Positions 26,344-36,414 are shown, numbered from the stretch's first letter. The stretch: 64,000 nt of DNA from Citrobacter enshiensis (GCF_029338175.1 NZ_CP119862.1:2852001-2916000); one strand, 5' to 3'. Program-made: numbers and translations. Notes: generated by a model from the letters alone, not told the origin.

Positions 26344-27549
26344 ATGAAAAATCGTTCGTTGATGGTTTTTTTGCTGTTTATGGGTTACGCCGTGGTTTAT
26401 CTCGATAAGACGCTTATCGGCTTTGCACTGCTACCTATAGAAAAAGAGTTTCACTTACTGCCTGAACAACTCGGTTATATCACCGGGATGTTTTTCCTCG
26501 CCTATTCGTTGTTTCAGGTTCCCGCTGGTTGGTTAAACGATCGTATCGGTTTTAAGAAAGTCCTCTGCTGTTCTTTGTTATTGCTGGGCGGATTTGCTCT
26601 GTGCTTTGGCTTACTGGGCTTCAGTCTGGGCCTGTTGGTCACTTTTCGTTTTCTTTCCGGTATGGGGCACTCAGGGTATCCAACGGCTTGCGCCAAAGCG
26701 GTGGTCGCCAATTTTCCTCTCGAACAGCGTACGTTTACCCAATCTATTCTGCTCTCCTCTGCCGGACTGGCGATGACCGTCGGGCCGCTGATCGCCGTCT
26801 ATTTACTGGCGCATCTTGGCTGGCGGGGCTCATTTTCTGGGCTCGGTTTGATCGCCTTCGCCATCATGATAGCCGTCTTGTTGCTGGTGCCAAATCCGCC
26901 TAAAACAGCAGACGAAAAATCCGTGGCAGCAGCGGTGAGTTATAAGGCCTTGTTGAAAAACCCTATCGTGATCCTGCTGTTTATCTCGATTTTTTGTATC
27001 AACATCCCTGCTTATGGTCTGTTGGCCTGGTTACCAAAATTCCTCGTGCAGCAACGAGGGATGCCAATGGGTACCTCCAGCCTGGTCGTTGCAGCGGGTG
27101 GCCTTGGAATCTGGATTTCCTCACTCGGTAGCGGCTGGCTGGTCGGGCGCTATCTGCAAGGACGTGAGCCCCTGTTTGTCTGTTGCAGTTCGCTGCTCAG
27201 CGCATTGTGCATCTGGTTGGTATTTATCAGTCAATCCGCGCTGGTTTCCAGTGTGTTCCTGTTTATTGGTTATATCTTCCTGATGGGTTCATTTGTCACC
27301 GTCTTCACGCTGCCAATGAAACGCCTGCAGACCGAAGTCATAGGCGCGGGTATGGGCATGATAAACACCGGGGGAACACTCGGGGGCTTTATCGCGCCTA
27401 TTGCTATCGGCTATTTAGTTACCCTCAGCGGTAATTACACGACGACCTTTATCTTTTTAGCCATGGCTATGGTGGTTTCCGGGTTAATTGTTTTACCGCT
27501 GGCGGGCAAATCACGTCACCAACTCTCACCTGAAGGAATCAGAAAATGA
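26344..27549 (+). CDS. MFS transporter, anion:cation symporter type
   Basis: 401-residue major facilitator protein with twelve predicted helices. The helix 1-2 region (GYAVVYLDKTLIGFALLPIEKEF) and the loop 2-3 motif (PAGWLNDRIGFKKVL) resemble the ACS family, which imports organic anions such as glucarate, phthalate or amino-acid conjugates. Its stop overlaps the start of the amidohydrolase gene (ATGA), so the two are co-translated. Role inferred: uptake of the substrate that the amidohydrolase cleaves. Confidence 0.87.
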   Translation: MKNRSLMVFLLFMGYAVVYLDKTLIGFALLPIEKEFHLLPEQLGYITGMFFLAYSLFQVPAGWLNDRIGFKKVLCCSLLLLGGFALCFGLLGFSLGLLVTFRFLSGMGHSGYPTACAKAVVANFPLEQRTFTQSILLSSAGLAMTVGPLIAVYLLAHLGWRGSFSGLGLIAFAIMIAVLLLVPNPPKTADEKSVAAAVSYKALLKNPIVILLFISIFCINIPAYGLLAWLPKFLVQQRGMPMGTSSLVVAAGGLGIWISSLGSGWLVGRYLQGREPLFVCCSSLLSALCIWLVFISQSALVSSVFLFIGYIFLMGSFVTVFTLPMKRLQTEVIGAGMGMINTGGTLGGFIAPIAIGYLVTLSGNYTTTFIFLAMAMVVSGLIVLPLAGKSRHQLSPEGIRK

Positions 27550-28718
27550 ATGCTGAACAACTCATCGCTGACGTGGAACAGGAAGTCCTGACATGGCGTC
27601 GTCATCTCCACGCCAACCCGGAATTGTCGTTTCAGGAGCATAAAACGGCCGACTATATCGTGGAGCAGCTTACAAGCTTTGGCGGGCTTAAAATCAGCCG
27701 TCCGACAGCAACGAGCGTGATCGCGTATCTGCAGGGCGTTACTGCAGGTCCATGCTATGCATTACGTGCGGATATCGATGCCCTGCCATTGCAGGAAAAA
27801 AATGACGAGCCGTTCTGCTCGACGAATCCTGGGGTGATGCACGCCTGTGGTCATGATGCCCACACGGCGATGCTGCTGGGTGCCGCGCGTGTGTTGTGTC
27901 AGATGCAGGAGCAATTAAAGGGGTCTGTCTGTTTTATCTTCCAGCATGCGGAAGAATTGCCGCCGGGCGGCGCACAAGAGCTGGTTGATCTCGGGTATCT
28001 TGACGATGTGAGTATGATCTTCGGACTGCATGTTTTCCCGACGGTCCCAACCGGGATCGTCAACATGAAGCAGGGGATTTTCAGCGCCGCTTGTGACAAC
28101 TTCGACATCGTGATTCAGGGCAAAGGCGGCCACGGCTCGACACCGCAGTACTGCATCGATCCTATTATGATTGGCGCTGAAGTTGCCACGTCATTACAGA
28201 ATATCGTATCGCGTAAAATCGATCCGCTCACGGTGCCGGTGTTGAGCATCACCACTTTCCAGGCCGGGGCCAGCTATAACGTGATCCCCGATAGCGCTCG
28301 TCTGGCGGGGACACTGCGTACGCATAACCGTGAGGTTCGTGAGAAAGTACCACAACTGGTGGAACAGACCGTCGCAGGTATCTGCCAGGCCCATGGAGCC
28401 AGCCACAAAATTAGCTGGACACGGGGTTTTTCCAGCGGCGATAACCATCCGGATGCGTGTGCTATCGCCCGCCAGGTGGTGGCTGACGCGTTGGGACCAG
28501 AGGCTCTGGAGGAGGTTGATACCCCACTGTTTGGCGGGGAAGATTTTTCGTCATATCAGGAGAAACGGCCTGGTTGCTTTCTGTTTATCGGCTGCGGTAA
28601 TGACGCTATTGGCGCTACCCATGGCCTGCACAACCCCTACTTTAAACTGGATGAGGATGCCTTGCAGGTGGGTGTGAAACTGCATGTAGGCTTTATTCGT
28701 CAGCTATTAATGCGTTAA
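27546..28718 (+). CDS. M20D amidohydrolase (N-acyl amino acid/aminoacylase type)
   Basis: 390-residue cytoplasmic metallohydrolase of the M20D group (hippurate hydrolase, IAA-amino acid hydrolase, AbgA/B-like). Metal ligands: C and H in MHACGHDAHT (about 97-106), the acidic pair HAEELPPGG, H in FGLHVFP, and H in THGLHNPYF near the end. The dimerisation lid domain starts around GKGGHGSTPQ. It is coupled to an importer and a LysR gene, so the module probably takes up and hydrolyses an N-acylated or peptide-like compound. Exact substrate unknown. Confidence 0.87.
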   Translation: MNAEQLIADVEQEVLTWRRHLHANPELSFQEHKTADYIVEQLTSFGGLKISRPTATSVIAYLQGVTAGPCYALRADIDALPLQEKNDEPFCSTNPGVMHACGHDAHTAMLLGAARVLCQMQEQLKGSVCFIFQHAEELPPGGAQELVDLGYLDDVSMIFGLHVFPTVPTGIVNMKQGIFSAACDNFDIVIQGKGGHGSTPQYCIDPIMIGAEVATSLQNIVSRKIDPLTVPVLSITTFQAGASYNVIPDSARLAGTLRTHNREVREKVPQLVEQTVAGICQAHGASHKISWTRGFSSGDNHPDACAIARQVVADALGPEALEEVDTPLFGGEDFSSYQEKRPGCFLFIGCGNDAIGATHGLHNPYFKLDEDALQVGVKLHVGFIRQLLMR

Positions 28719-29040
28719 TCCATAAGATCTGGCCCATCAGGCATTTTTGTTGCGGCCAGTTTCAACACGTCTCATACCATGACTGGCCGGGAGCATGTAG
28801 AAGAAAGAATTCGGGAAGGATTTTGCACAAAAACGGCTGGGGCATAAGGCGGAAAAAATGACAGAGAAGTACCCGGGCAGCAAAAAAAAGAGTAGGTGAT
28901 GATCTGATTTTTTTCGGCGTAAATGAATTGTTAATGTTAATGTCGGGTGGTATAACGGGGAAAGACCGGATATTGAAATTCGGGAAAATTTCGGGGCTTT
29001 TCGGACATGATGTCTTAACTGCCTGAAATTAAAGACAGAT

Positions 29041-29069
29041 AAAAAGAGACCGAATACGATTCCTGTATT
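29041..29069. repeat. Right island boundary: native SdsR 3' end (repeat partner of 14947)
   Basis: 25 of 29 bases are identical to 14947-14975. This copy is part of the complete sdsR terminator stem. The region 28719-29040 between the amidohydrolase stop and this point contains no gene; an imperfect CTGGCC/GGCCAG hairpin at 28731-28761 may end the operon. Confidence 0.65.
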
Positions 29070-29143
29070 CGGTCCAGGGAAATGGCTCTTGGGAGAGAGC
29101 CGTGCGCTAAAAGTTGGCATTAATGCAGGCTAAGTCGCCCTGC
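29041..29143 (-). ncRNA. sdsR: SdsR (RyeB) small RNA
   Basis: Read on the minus strand from 29143 (GCAGGGCGACTTAGCC), the sequence matches the E. coli/Salmonella 104-nt sRNA SdsR almost throughout. It ends in the terminator stem GACCGAATAC...GTATTCGGTC followed by TTTTT. SdsR is sigma-S dependent, binds Hfq and represses targets such as ompD, tolC and mutS. A CTATTCTTA -10-like element lies just upstream (about 29149-29157). The 3' end is the edge of the island. Confidence 0.9.
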
Positions 29144-29230
29144 CCTTTAAGAATAGATGACGACGCCAGGTTTTCCAGTCTGTGGCTAAAGTGGCCGGAA
29201 AAAAAGGATGCTTGTCACCCGCTACAACGT

Positions 29231-29271
29231 AAAAACCGCAAGTTCTTCTTCGAGAAACTTGCGGTTTTTTA
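29231..29271. terminator. Terminator between ryeA and yebY
   Basis: AAAAACCGCAAGTT and AACTTGCGGTTTTTT pair over 14 bases around a short loop, with A- and T-runs on both sides. It can serve the convergent yebY transcript as well. Confidence 0.9.
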
Positions 29272-29299
29272 TTGGAAATCAGAAAGATATTTCTGACAA

Positions 29300-29638
29300 T
29301 TAACAGAGTTTTCCTGCTCTTTCAATAAACGGCGCCAGGCTCATTTTTTCCCCTGGCTTCGCAGGATCGTCAATCTGAATAATGGTAAGAGGCTGAGCAT
29401 TGGTTTTCCCGCTGCTTACCTGCTGTTGCGCGATATCATTGAGCGGGTATTGCACCAACGTACTGGGGTTGATCACATACAAGGCATTCCCCGCCCGACA
29501 CGTCAACATCACTTCTTCACGGTTAAAAGCCCACTTGTCTTTACCGATTTCAAAGCGGCTTACGGTGATCACCTGGGGTGCCGCCAATGCTGCTCCTGAA
29601 CTTGCCAGTAGTAGCAGAGAAAGAATCATTTTTTTCAT
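29300..29638 (-). CDS. yebY: YebY, periplasmic DUF2511 protein
   Basis: 112-residue protein with an N-terminal signal peptide ([19 protein letters not shown]) and a small mature domain with two cysteines (MLTCRAG and the final Cys). The start at 29638 gives the E. coli-type length. It is the last gene of yobA-yebZ-yebY, a copper-related operon, 16 bp behind yebZ. Its own role is not established. Confidence 0.9.
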   Translation of the reverse strand: MKKMILSLLLLASSGAALAAPQVITVSRFEIGKDKWAFNREEVMLTCRAGNALYVINPSTLVQYPLNDIAQQQVSSGKTNAQPLTIIQIDDPAKPGEKMSLAPFIERAGKLC

Positions 29639-29654
29639 GCGTTTTGCCTGTCCA

Positions 29655-30527
29655 TCAGAACGGTTCCAGGGTCGCAAACAGGCTGACAATGGCCAACACG
29701 ACGCCCCCGATTCCCCATTCAATTTGAGTCATCCAGATAAACCAGAGATTCGCGCGGTGATTTTCGTCGCGCATCCGTGGTACGAGAACATACCGATTCG
29801 TCAGTGCAATTGCCACCATTAGCAGTACCAGCACAATTTTTAGCACCAGTAACTGCCCGTACGCGGTGTGCCATGGCGCAGCAAACCCGTTAATAAACAA
29901 GATATTAAAGATGCCGGTCAGTAACACGCCAGCCACGAAAGCGTGACCATAACGGGAAAAGCGCATCATGGTATCAATGGCCTGCTCGCGCCAACGGCTT
30001 CTTGCGATGCGCATACAGTAGATAACGGGCAGCAACCCGCCAAACCAGGCCGCCGCGCAGATCAGGTGTAGGGCGTAGTTTGTTTTCACCAGCCCACCCA
30101 GCACACCGTTATTTACGGCGGCGTGCCCCACACCCGCGAGGAAAAGGAGTTGGCCCAGCGTGAGGATAAGCAGCAAACGCGGCAAATTACGCGGCACAAT
30201 CAGCACCACACCCAGCGTGACGAAGGCCAGGATAATCTGCCATAGCCAGACACCACCGAATTGCGTTTGCAGGACTGCGCCCCACACGGGGACGGAAAAG
30301 ACATCCTGCCAGCCGGAACCCATTAATCCGCCCTGAACCGTAAACATCAGTGCAGCGCTGATAAAACTCCACGTTGCGGCATGTTGTTGCAGTCGCAAGA
30401 AACGGCGCGCCATCAATCGGCGAATCGAGAACGGCGCCAGCCATGCGCTATACAAAGCGCAGCCGAACACCAGCATCAGAGCGGTAAAATGGATAAATCT
30501 GAGCGCGACCCAGGCGAACGTCAGCAT
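29655..30527 (-). CDS. yebZ: YebZ, CopD-like copper membrane protein
   Basis: 290-residue inner-membrane protein of the CopD/PcoD family with about eight transmembrane helices and conserved His residues ([32 protein letters not shown]). CopD proteins are thought to bring copper across the inner membrane together with the periplasmic CopC. The stop of yobA lies 2 bp upstream, and the length equals the E. coli protein. Confidence 0.92.
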   Translation of the reverse strand: MLTFAWVALRFIHFTALMLVFGCALYSAWLAPFSIRRLMARRFLRLQQHAATWSFISAALMFTVQGGLMGSGWQDVFSVPVWGAVLQTQFGGVWLWQIILAFVTLGVVLIVPRNLPRLLLILTLGQLLFLAGVGHAAVNNGVLGGLVKTNYALHLICAAAWFGGLLPVIYCMRIARSRWREQAIDTMMRFSRYGHAFVAGVLLTGIFNILFINGFAAPWHTAYGQLLVLKIVLVLLMVAIALTNRYVLVPRMRDENHRANLWFIWMTQIEWGIGGVVLAIVSLFATLEPF

Positions 30528-30529
30528 AG

Positions 30530-30904
30530 TTACTTCACGCTAAAGGTGTATTGCCCTTTGGTTTTATGCCCGTCTACCGAGACGACATGCCACTCCACCG
30601 TGTAAGTTCCCGGATTAAGAGGCTGGTCAAGCGGGACTACCAGTTGTTTTTCATCCTGATCGTTGCGCTTCGCTTTTTGCGTTTTAATGATTTCCTGTTT
30701 TGCTCCCGTGAGCGTCACCCCGCTGAATCCCGGTTCAATACCCTCAGAAAAATTCAGCGTGATGGCCTGCAAAGCGGCTTCAACTGCGGCATTCGCAGCA
30801 GGATATTGGTGTGTCAAATGAGCATGGGCCCAAACGGCAGGAGCGACCAGCGTAGAGACAAGAAAGATGAATGCATAACGCAGCGATGGTGTAGCAAAAA
30901 CCAT
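30530..30904 (-). CDS. yobA: YobA, CopC-like periplasmic copper-binding protein
   Basis: 124-residue CopC-domain protein. A signal peptide ends at VWA and the mature protein begins HAHLTHQYPAA, with the N-terminal His that is part of the Cu(II) site. The second His ligand is near the C-terminus (VEWHVVSVDGH). It is the first gene of the yobA-yebZ-yebY operon and divergent from holE. Confidence 0.92.
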   Translation of the reverse strand: MVFATPSLRYAFIFLVSTLVAPAVWAHAHLTHQYPAANAAVEAALQAITLNFSEGIEPGFSGVTLTGAKQEIIKTQKAKRNDQDEKQLVVPLDQPLNPGTYTVEWHVVSVDGHKTKGQYTFSVK

Positions 30905-31042
30905 ATCAAATATTCCTTTTTGTTATGTCATAACCCTATGAGAATAACCTTCTATAATGATTGAGTCGAGAATCATCATTTGTGGCTTGCCATTGCGCCT
31001 GGGAGTTAGTAACTTTTGCGCGCACTTGATGAGGAGAAGCGC

Positions 31043-31273
31043 ATGAAAACAAATCTGGCTCTACTTGAACAGGCTGAAATGGATAAGGTCAACGTCGACC
31101 TGGCCGCTGCAGGCGTGGCATTTAAAGAGCGCTACAACATGCCGGTCGTTGCTGAAGTTGTCGAACGCGAGCAACCAGAGCATTTACGCGGATGGTTTCG
31201 CGAGCGGCTGATCGCACACCGTCTGGCCTCCGTTTCACTTTCACGTTTACCTTACGAGCCTAAAGTTAAATAA
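31043..31273 (+). CDS. holE: HolE, DNA polymerase III theta subunit
   Basis: 76-residue core subunit of DNA polymerase III that binds and stabilises the epsilon proofreading subunit. The start at 31043 (MKTNLALL) gives the E. coli length. The body is nearly identical to E. coli HolE ([29 protein letters not shown]). The N-terminal eight residues are more diverged. Confidence 0.95.
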   Translation: MKTNLALLEQAEMDKVNVDLAAAGVAFKERYNMPVVAEVVEREQPEHLRGWFRERLIAHRLASVSLSRLPYEPKVK

Positions 31274-31379
31274 AGCTTATATAACGTTACACTTCCTTAC
31301 ATGACAATTGCTACAGTATAAGTGCATCCTTAATGCCTGATTTAAGGATGATTGTAGACACTATGAAAAGGAAGTCATT

Positions 31380-32036
31380 ATGTCACACTGGAAAATCGCC
31401 GCAGCACAGTACGAACCCCTACAGACCACTCTGGCGGAGCACGTCACGCACCACCTGAAATTTATTGAGAAAGCCGCCAGCCATCGATGTGAATTGCTGG
31501 TATTTCCTTCCCTGTCGCTGCTGGGATGCACCGATCAGGATGATTCACTGCCCGCCCCGCCCGACAGCGCGTTATTACAGCCTTTGGCTTACGCCGCCGC
31601 TACGTACCGCATGACGATCATCGCAGGTTTGCCGGTGGAACATCACTCCCGTTTCGTTAAAGGTATTGCGGTATTTAGTCCGTGGATCTCTTCACCGCTA
31701 ACCTTTCATCAAAGTCATGGCGCCTGTATTGCCCGGCATCTAAAGACCATCAGCGTTGTCGACGAACAACCTGAAGGCATGGATATGGATCCGGCGTTTT
31801 CGCTGTTCACCACCGGTCAAAGCGTGAGTGAGCCAAACCTGCTGGCCTCCACTTCCCGACTGCAGCGCTTCTCGCATCAATTCGCCATTGCCGTTTTGAT
31901 GGCAAATGCGCGCGGAAGCAGTGCATTATGGGACGAAAGCGGTCAGCTCATCGTCCGTGCTGACCGCGGTTCGTTATTGTTGACAGGTCAGCGTACCGCA
32001 CAGGGCTGGCAAGGTGATATCATTCCACTCCGCTAA
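31380..32036 (+). CDS. yobB: YobB, carbon-nitrogen hydrolase family protein
   Basis: 218-residue nitrilase-superfamily protein, the same length as E. coli YobB. The Glu of the first active-site block is not clear in LAEHVTHHLKFIEKAASHRCELLVFPSLSL, and the usual catalytic Cys block (C in xxxCxD) is not obvious, so enzymatic activity is doubtful. Function unknown. exoX follows 22 bp downstream. Confidence 0.87.
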   Translation: MSHWKIAAAQYEPLQTTLAEHVTHHLKFIEKAASHRCELLVFPSLSLLGCTDQDDSLPAPPDSALLQPLAYAAATYRMTIIAGLPVEHHSRFVKGIAVFSPWISSPLTFHQSHGACIARHLKTISVVDEQPEGMDMDPAFSLFTTGQSVSEPNLLASTSRLQRFSHQFAIAVLMANARGSSALWDESGQLIVRADRGSLLLTGQRTAQGWQGDIIPLR

Positions 32037-32058
32037 GCGTTTTGGTCAGGAGCCTCCC

Positions 32059-32721
32059 ATGTTGCGCATTATAGATACAGAAACCTGTGGCCTGCAGGGT
32101 GGAATTGTTGAGATCGCGTCAGTTGACGTCGTTGACGGCAAAATAGTGAATCCCATGAGCCACCTGGTGCGTCCTGACCGCCCCATTAGCCCGCAAGCCA
32201 TGGCGATCCACCGCATTACCGAAGCCATGGTGGCCGACAAACCGTGGATTGAAGACATTATTCCGCTCTATCACGGAAGTGAATGGTATGTCGCGCACAA
32301 CGCCAGTTTTGACCGTCGCGTTCTGCCGGAGATGCCCGGCGAGTGGATCTGCACCATGAAACTCTCCCGCCGGTTATGGCCGGGAATTAAATACAGCAAC
32401 ATGGCGCTGTATAAATCACGCAAACTGAGTGTGCAGACGCCTCCGGGGCTTCACCACCACCGCGCGCTGTATGACTGTTACATCACAGCGGCTCTGCTCA
32501 TCGATATCATCAACACCTCGGGCTGGTCGGCAGAACAGATGGCCGACATCACCGGTCGCCCTGGGCTTCTGACGACCTTTACGTTTGGCAAGTATCGCGG
32601 TAAGGCCGTCTCTGAAGTCGCGGAACGCGATCCGGGCTATCTGCGTTGGTTGTTCAACAATCTTGACAGCATGAGCCCGGAACTGCGCTTAACGCTAAAA
32701 CATTATCTGGATAACGCTTAA
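32059..32721 (+). CDS. exoX: ExoX, DnaQ-like 3'-5' exonuclease X
   Basis: 220-residue DEDDh exonuclease active in mismatch repair and UV repair. The motifs are present: IIDTETCG (D and E at positions 6 and 8), the block HNASFDRR, and [12 protein letters not shown] with the final His/Asp. The start at 32059 gives the E. coli length. The C-terminal extension holds [21 protein letters not shown], a SWIM-like tail shared with other bacterial exonucleases. It converges on ptrB with overlapping stops. Confidence 0.94.
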   Translation: MLRIIDTETCGLQGGIVEIASVDVVDGKIVNPMSHLVRPDRPISPQAMAIHRITEAMVADKPWIEDIIPLYHGSEWYVAHNASFDRRVLPEMPGEWICTMKLSRRLWPGIKYSNMALYKSRKLSVQTPPGLHHHRALYDCYITAALLIDIINTSGWSAEQMADITGRPGLLTTFTFGKYRGKAVSEVAERDPGYLRWLFNNLDSMSPELRLTLKHYLDNA

Positions 32722-34778
32722 ACGTCTGCCTGTCCGGGTAAGGTCCCCTGCGCCAGCGCAATCAGGAACGCGAATTCCAGCGCCACGCCTTCATACGACT
32801 TAAAACGCCCGGATTTGCCGCCATGTCCGGAATCCATGTCCGTACACAGTAGCAGCAGGCGTTCATCGGTTTTGAGTTCCCGCAGTTTTGCGACCCACTT
32901 GGCAGGCTCCCAGTACTGCACCTGGGAATCATGCAGTCCGGTGGTGACCAGAAGATGAGGATAGTCCTGCGCGCTGACGTTATCGTAAGGACTGTAACGC
33001 TTCATGTAGGCGTAATATTCAGGATCCTGCGGGTTGCCCCACTCTTCAAACTCTCCGGTGGTCAACGGGATCGATTCGTCGAGCATGGTGGTCACCACAT
33101 CCACAAACGGAACCTGCGCAACAACGCCGTGGAAAAGTTCAGGTCGCGCATTAATCGCAACGCCCATCAGCATTCCCCCCGCACTCCCCCCCATGCCATA
33201 GCACAGTGAAGGCGAACCGTACCCCAGATTGACTAAGGCGTCACAGGCATCCAGATAGTCGTTGAAGGTATTGTTCTTTTTCAGAAACTTGCCGTCTTCG
33301 TACCACTGTTGCCCCAGTTCGCCGCCACCGCGCACATGGACGATGGCATAGACAAAGCCACGATCCAGCAGGCTGAGTCGACTGCTGCTAAAATCGGCAT
33401 CCATACTGGCACCGTAGGAACCATAGCCATACACCAACAGTGGATTATGATGCCTGCGAAAATGCTTTTGATGGTACACCAGTGAAACCGGCACCTCGGC
33501 GCCGTCACGCGCAGTTACCCACATATGCTCACTGCGATAATTCGCGGCGTCAAATCCTGGGACATTGGTCTGTTTAAGGACCCGTCGCTCACCGGTGTCC
33601 ATATCCAGTTCAAATAACGTATCCGGCGTCGTCATTGACGAGTAGCCATAGCGCAGGCGGGAGGTTTCCGGTTCCGGGTTATAGGCAAGCCAGGTCACGT
33701 AAGCCGGATCGTCAAAGGCGATCCCTACCACCTCACCTGTTTTACGGTTTATCTGCCGCAGACTGGTCAACCCGCGCTGACGTTCTTCCACCACCAGCCA
33801 GTCGGTGAAAAGCGTGAACCCTTCCAGCATGATGGCATCTCGCGGCGGGATCAGCGCCTCCCAGGCGTTTTCATCACGGACACGCGTGCGGTACAGACCG
33901 AAATTTTTACCCTGCCGGTTTGAACGCAGATAAAACGCATGCTGGTAGTGATCGAGGCTGTATTCATGTTCCTTACGGCGCGGTAAAAACACGAACGGTT
34001 CAGCATCGGCAAGCTCCGCATCGAGCAGGCGTACTTCACTGGTCGTCGCGCTGGCGAGTTGGATCACCACGTAATGCTGCGATGTCGTTTTATGCAGACT
34101 GACATAAAACATATCGTCTTTTTCTTCGTAGACCAGTTCATCGCAGGATGTTGGCGTTCCAACCGTATGCCGCCACACCTGGTACGGCAACAGCGTGACG
34201 GCGTGTTTACGCACGTAATAGAAGGTCTGTGAATCATTCGCCCATACCAGTTCCGGCTCGACATTATCCAGCAGCTCCGGATACCAGTTGCCAGTTTCCA
34301 GGTTACGAAAGCGGATCCCATACTGGCGACGGGACAGATAATCTTCCGCCAGCGCCATAATGGTGTTGTCAGGGGAAATCGCGAGTCCACCCAGCGTATA
34401 AAACTCGCTGTGTGCCGCTCGCTGGTTGCCATCCAGCAACGTCTCCCATTCATCCCACTCTTCAGTGAACGCGGATTGCCGCTGGTAGATGGCGTATTCG
34501 CATCCCGGCTCATAAAGATGTCGGTAGCGATAGCCATTCTTTATGTAAGGCGCAGAGACGTCCTGAGGGGGGATCCTGTCGATAATTTCTTTCAGCACAC
34601 GCTCCTGCAGCGCCTGCTGAGAAGCCATGACCTTGTGCCCGTAGGCATTTTCCTGATGCAGATAGTCCAGAACATCTGGCTGCGAACGGGAATCGTCGCG
34701 CAGCCAGTAGTAGTTGTCGATTCGGGTGTCGCCATGCACGGTCATGGCGTGAGGAATTTTGTGAGCTTTTGGTAGCAT
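32718..34778 (-). CDS. ptrB: PtrB, oligopeptidase B
   Basis: 686-residue S9A serine peptidase that cleaves oligopeptides after Lys/Arg. A beta-propeller covers about residues 70-400, and the alpha/beta-hydrolase domain contains the nucleophile motif GGSAGG, the Asp in GLHDSQV and the His in [10 protein letters not shown]. The start at 34778 ([12 protein letters not shown]) gives the E. coli length. The 3' end overlaps the exoX 3' end by 4 bp. Confidence 0.95.
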   Translation of the reverse strand: MLPKAHKIPHAMTVHGDTRIDNYYWLRDDSRSQPDVLDYLHQENAYGHKVMASQQALQERVLKEIIDRIPPQDVSAPYIKNGYRYRHLYEPGCEYAIYQRQSAFTEEWDEWETLLDGNQRAAHSEFYTLGGLAISPDNTIMALAEDYLSRRQYGIRFRNLETGNWYPELLDNVEPELVWANDSQTFYYVRKHAVTLLPYQVWRHTVGTPTSCDELVYEEKDDMFYVSLHKTTSQHYVVIQLASATTSEVRLLDAELADAEPFVFLPRRKEHEYSLDHYQHAFYLRSNRQGKNFGLYRTRVRDENAWEALIPPRDAIMLEGFTLFTDWLVVEERQRGLTSLRQINRKTGEVVGIAFDDPAYVTWLAYNPEPETSRLRYGYSSMTTPDTLFELDMDTGERRVLKQTNVPGFDAANYRSEHMWVTARDGAEVPVSLVYHQKHFRRHHNPLLVYGYGSYGASMDADFSSSRLSLLDRGFVYAIVHVRGGGELGQQWYEDGKFLKKNNTFNDYLDACDALVNLGYGSPSLCYGMGGSAGGMLMGVAINARPELFHGVVAQVPFVDVVTTMLDESIPLTTGEFEEWGNPQDPEYYAYMKRYSPYDNVSAQDYPHLLVTTGLHDSQVQYWEPAKWVAKLRELKTDERLLLLCTDMDSGHGGKSGRFKSYEGVALEFAFLIALAQGTLPGQADV

Positions 34779-34865
34779 GTCATTGTTCTTTTGCAATATA
34801 CACTCTATAAGGTGTGGCAAAAGTTACGCGCAATGCAAGCGAAACATGCGACTTCACAAAGTGTA

Positions 34866-35525
34866 TTAACCCGGCAACGCCTGTTTTTGTTGCTGCAGAT
34901 CCCGTTCAATATCTTCCCGGACGTCCTGCGGGATCTTCAGGGCATCGCCTAACGCGTTCAGGTAGCTACGCTCCATAAAGTGGTCAATATCGATAGCCGC
35001 ACAGCTCAGGAAGTAAATTTCCAGCGCCTCTTCTTCATTACGGATCCCCTGAGCCAGTCGCTGCGGGTCGAGCGGTTGTTCAATGGCGTGTTCAATGAGT
35101 CTCCGCCCCTGCTCTTCCACACCGGCTTCGCGTAACTGCTGTTCAATGGCCGCGCGCTCTTTCGCATCAATATGCCCATCGCTTTTCGCCGCAAAGACCA
35201 GCGCCAGAATCAGTCGCTCGGTACGCACATCAAGCGGTGTGCTATGTGTGCCAAACTGCGGTTCATCCTGATGCGCCGTACGGACTTTATCCTTGTATTT
35301 GTTCCATAGCACCGTACCGGCGACGGCGCCGCCGCCCACCAGCAACGCGCTGGTGCCGTATTTGGTCAGTAATTTACGAGACGATTTATTGGCGACCAGT
35401 AAACCCGCCAGGCCGCCTAACGCGCCGGGAACCAGCAGTTTACTGAGACCTTGATCACCAGAAGACGATGAAGAAGACCCTTTTTGCCCGAGAAGAGATT
35501 GTAATTGGTTCAGCCAGTTGGCCAT
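34866..35525 (-). CDS. yebE: YebE, TerB-like inner-membrane protein
   Basis: 219-residue protein with a glycine-rich membrane segment (about 28-75: [19 protein letters not shown] and [18 protein letters not shown]) and a soluble TerB-like acidic helical domain at about 105-205. In E. coli yebE is a Cpx regulon member. Its exact function is unknown. Length as in E. coli. Confidence 0.92.
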   Translation of the reverse strand: MANWLNQLQSLLGQKGSSSSSSGDQGLSKLLVPGALGGLAGLLVANKSSRKLLTKYGTSALLVGGGAVAGTVLWNKYKDKVRTAHQDEPQFGTHSTPLDVRTERLILALVFAAKSDGHIDAKERAAIEQQLREAGVEEQGRRLIEHAIEQPLDPQRLAQGIRNEEEALEIYFLSCAAIDIDHFMERSYLNALGDALKIPQDVREDIERDLQQQKQALPG

Positions 35526-35620
35526 GTAGCCCCCTCAAGTACAGACGATTTGTCGTCAAAGCGTACCCGAGAGGATGTCAGGAAGTGTCTGGTTCCGCAA
35601 AAGATGCGCAAATTCGGTGA

Positions 35621-35977
35621 TTAGCGCAATTGGTACTCCGCCTTTCCAGCGCTGCAATCAACGCTGACCTGATAGTGAAGATCGGCGTTTTTACCGCGCG
35701 CGGTCAGCGGCACGGACCATTTACCCTCTTTGCCCACAATGTCCTGCGCATTTACCCATACCACCGGATCGATTTGCCCCAGCGTTTTTTGATCATCTGC
35801 CCAGCGCACAATGCGGTTTTGCTGATAATCACGCTTTACGCTCGCGGCAATACCTTCAGCGTCCAGACCTTCACACTTTGGAAACGTCACCGATTTGCTG
35901 TCGGGATTATTGGCGGCGAAGGCCGATACGCTGGCGGATAACAACAGCAGGCTCAACAGCGCTCCTCTCTTATTCAT
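35621..35977 (-). CDS. yebF: YebF, secreted small protein (colicin-M-immunity-like fold)
   Basis: 118-residue protein known in E. coli to reach the culture medium through outer-membrane porins. The signal peptide [21 protein letters not shown] is cut before ANNPDSKS. The mature part has two cysteines (TFPKCEG, SVDCSAG) that form a disulfide in the known structure. The start at 35977 gives the E. coli length. Confidence 0.93.
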   Translation of the reverse strand: MNKRGALLSLLLLSASVSAFAANNPDSKSVTFPKCEGLDAEGIAASVKRDYQQNRIVRWADDQKTLGQIDPVVWVNAQDIVGKEGKWSVPLTARGKNADLHYQVSVDCSAGKAEYQLR

Positions 35978-36043
35978 ACTTTTCTCCTTAGCACAATGAT
36001 TCAGGAAAAGCATGGTACAAAACGCCAGGAGCGCAAGTCAGAT

Positions 36044-36334
36044 TCAGGCGGCCTGGGTATCTTCCTCTGCGGACGCCGCGTTATCGACGGCCTGCGGAGA
36101 AGGCAGTTTGCCGGTTTTCAGGATCGTACTCAGCACATCTTTCTGTTCAGCCAGCCAGAGAGACAGCGCTTCACGCTGTTCGTCTTCCAGTGAGACCGGG
36201 GATTGCTCAAGCCACGTGTCGAGCAAATCTGCTGTATCGAGCATTTTGTCGTATGCATCGGCTTCCTTTTTGCTGGTAAAAGACATCTTCTCCTCACCTT
36301 CCCGAATGACTACGTATTTAACTTCAACCGCCAT
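36044..36334 (-). CDS. yebG: YebG, SOS-induced DNA-damage response protein
   Basis: 96-residue acidic protein induced by DNA damage in E. coli; its biochemical role is unknown. The start at 36334 (MAVEVKYVV) follows an AGAGGC site. The first 70 residues are nearly identical to E. coli; the C-terminal tail differs. A perfect LexA box lies about 20 bp upstream. Confidence 0.94.
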   Translation of the reverse strand: MAVEVKYVVIREGEEKMSFTSKKEADAYDKMLDTADLLDTWLEQSPVSLEDEQREALSLWLAEQKDVLSTILKTGKLPSPQAVDNAASAEEDTQAA

Positions 36335-36354
36335 TTTGCAGCCTCTCAATATAC

Positions 36355-36370
36355 CTGTATTTTTGTACAG
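36355..36370. promoter_or_regulatory. LexA (SOS) box of yebG
   Basis: CTGT-ATTTTTGT-ACAG fits the CTGT-N8-ACAG consensus at every fixed position. It lies in the yebG promoter and not far from the divergent purT promoter. Confidence 0.92.
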
Positions 36371-36414
36371 TATATTACTTTTCGGCATTGAAATCAACCT
36401 GGCAATAAAGACAG

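Larger units (their letters stand above)
29000..29271 (+). ncRNA. ryeA: RyeA (SraC) small RNA, antisense to SdsR (ends approximate)
   Basis: RyeA is transcribed opposite to SdsR and fully overlaps it in E. coli; the two neutralise each other. Its body is present here because sdsR is intact. The strong hairpin at 29231-29271 is a candidate 3' end. The 5' end cannot be located, and the promoter side lies next to or inside foreign DNA, so expression may differ from E. coli. Confidence 0.5.
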
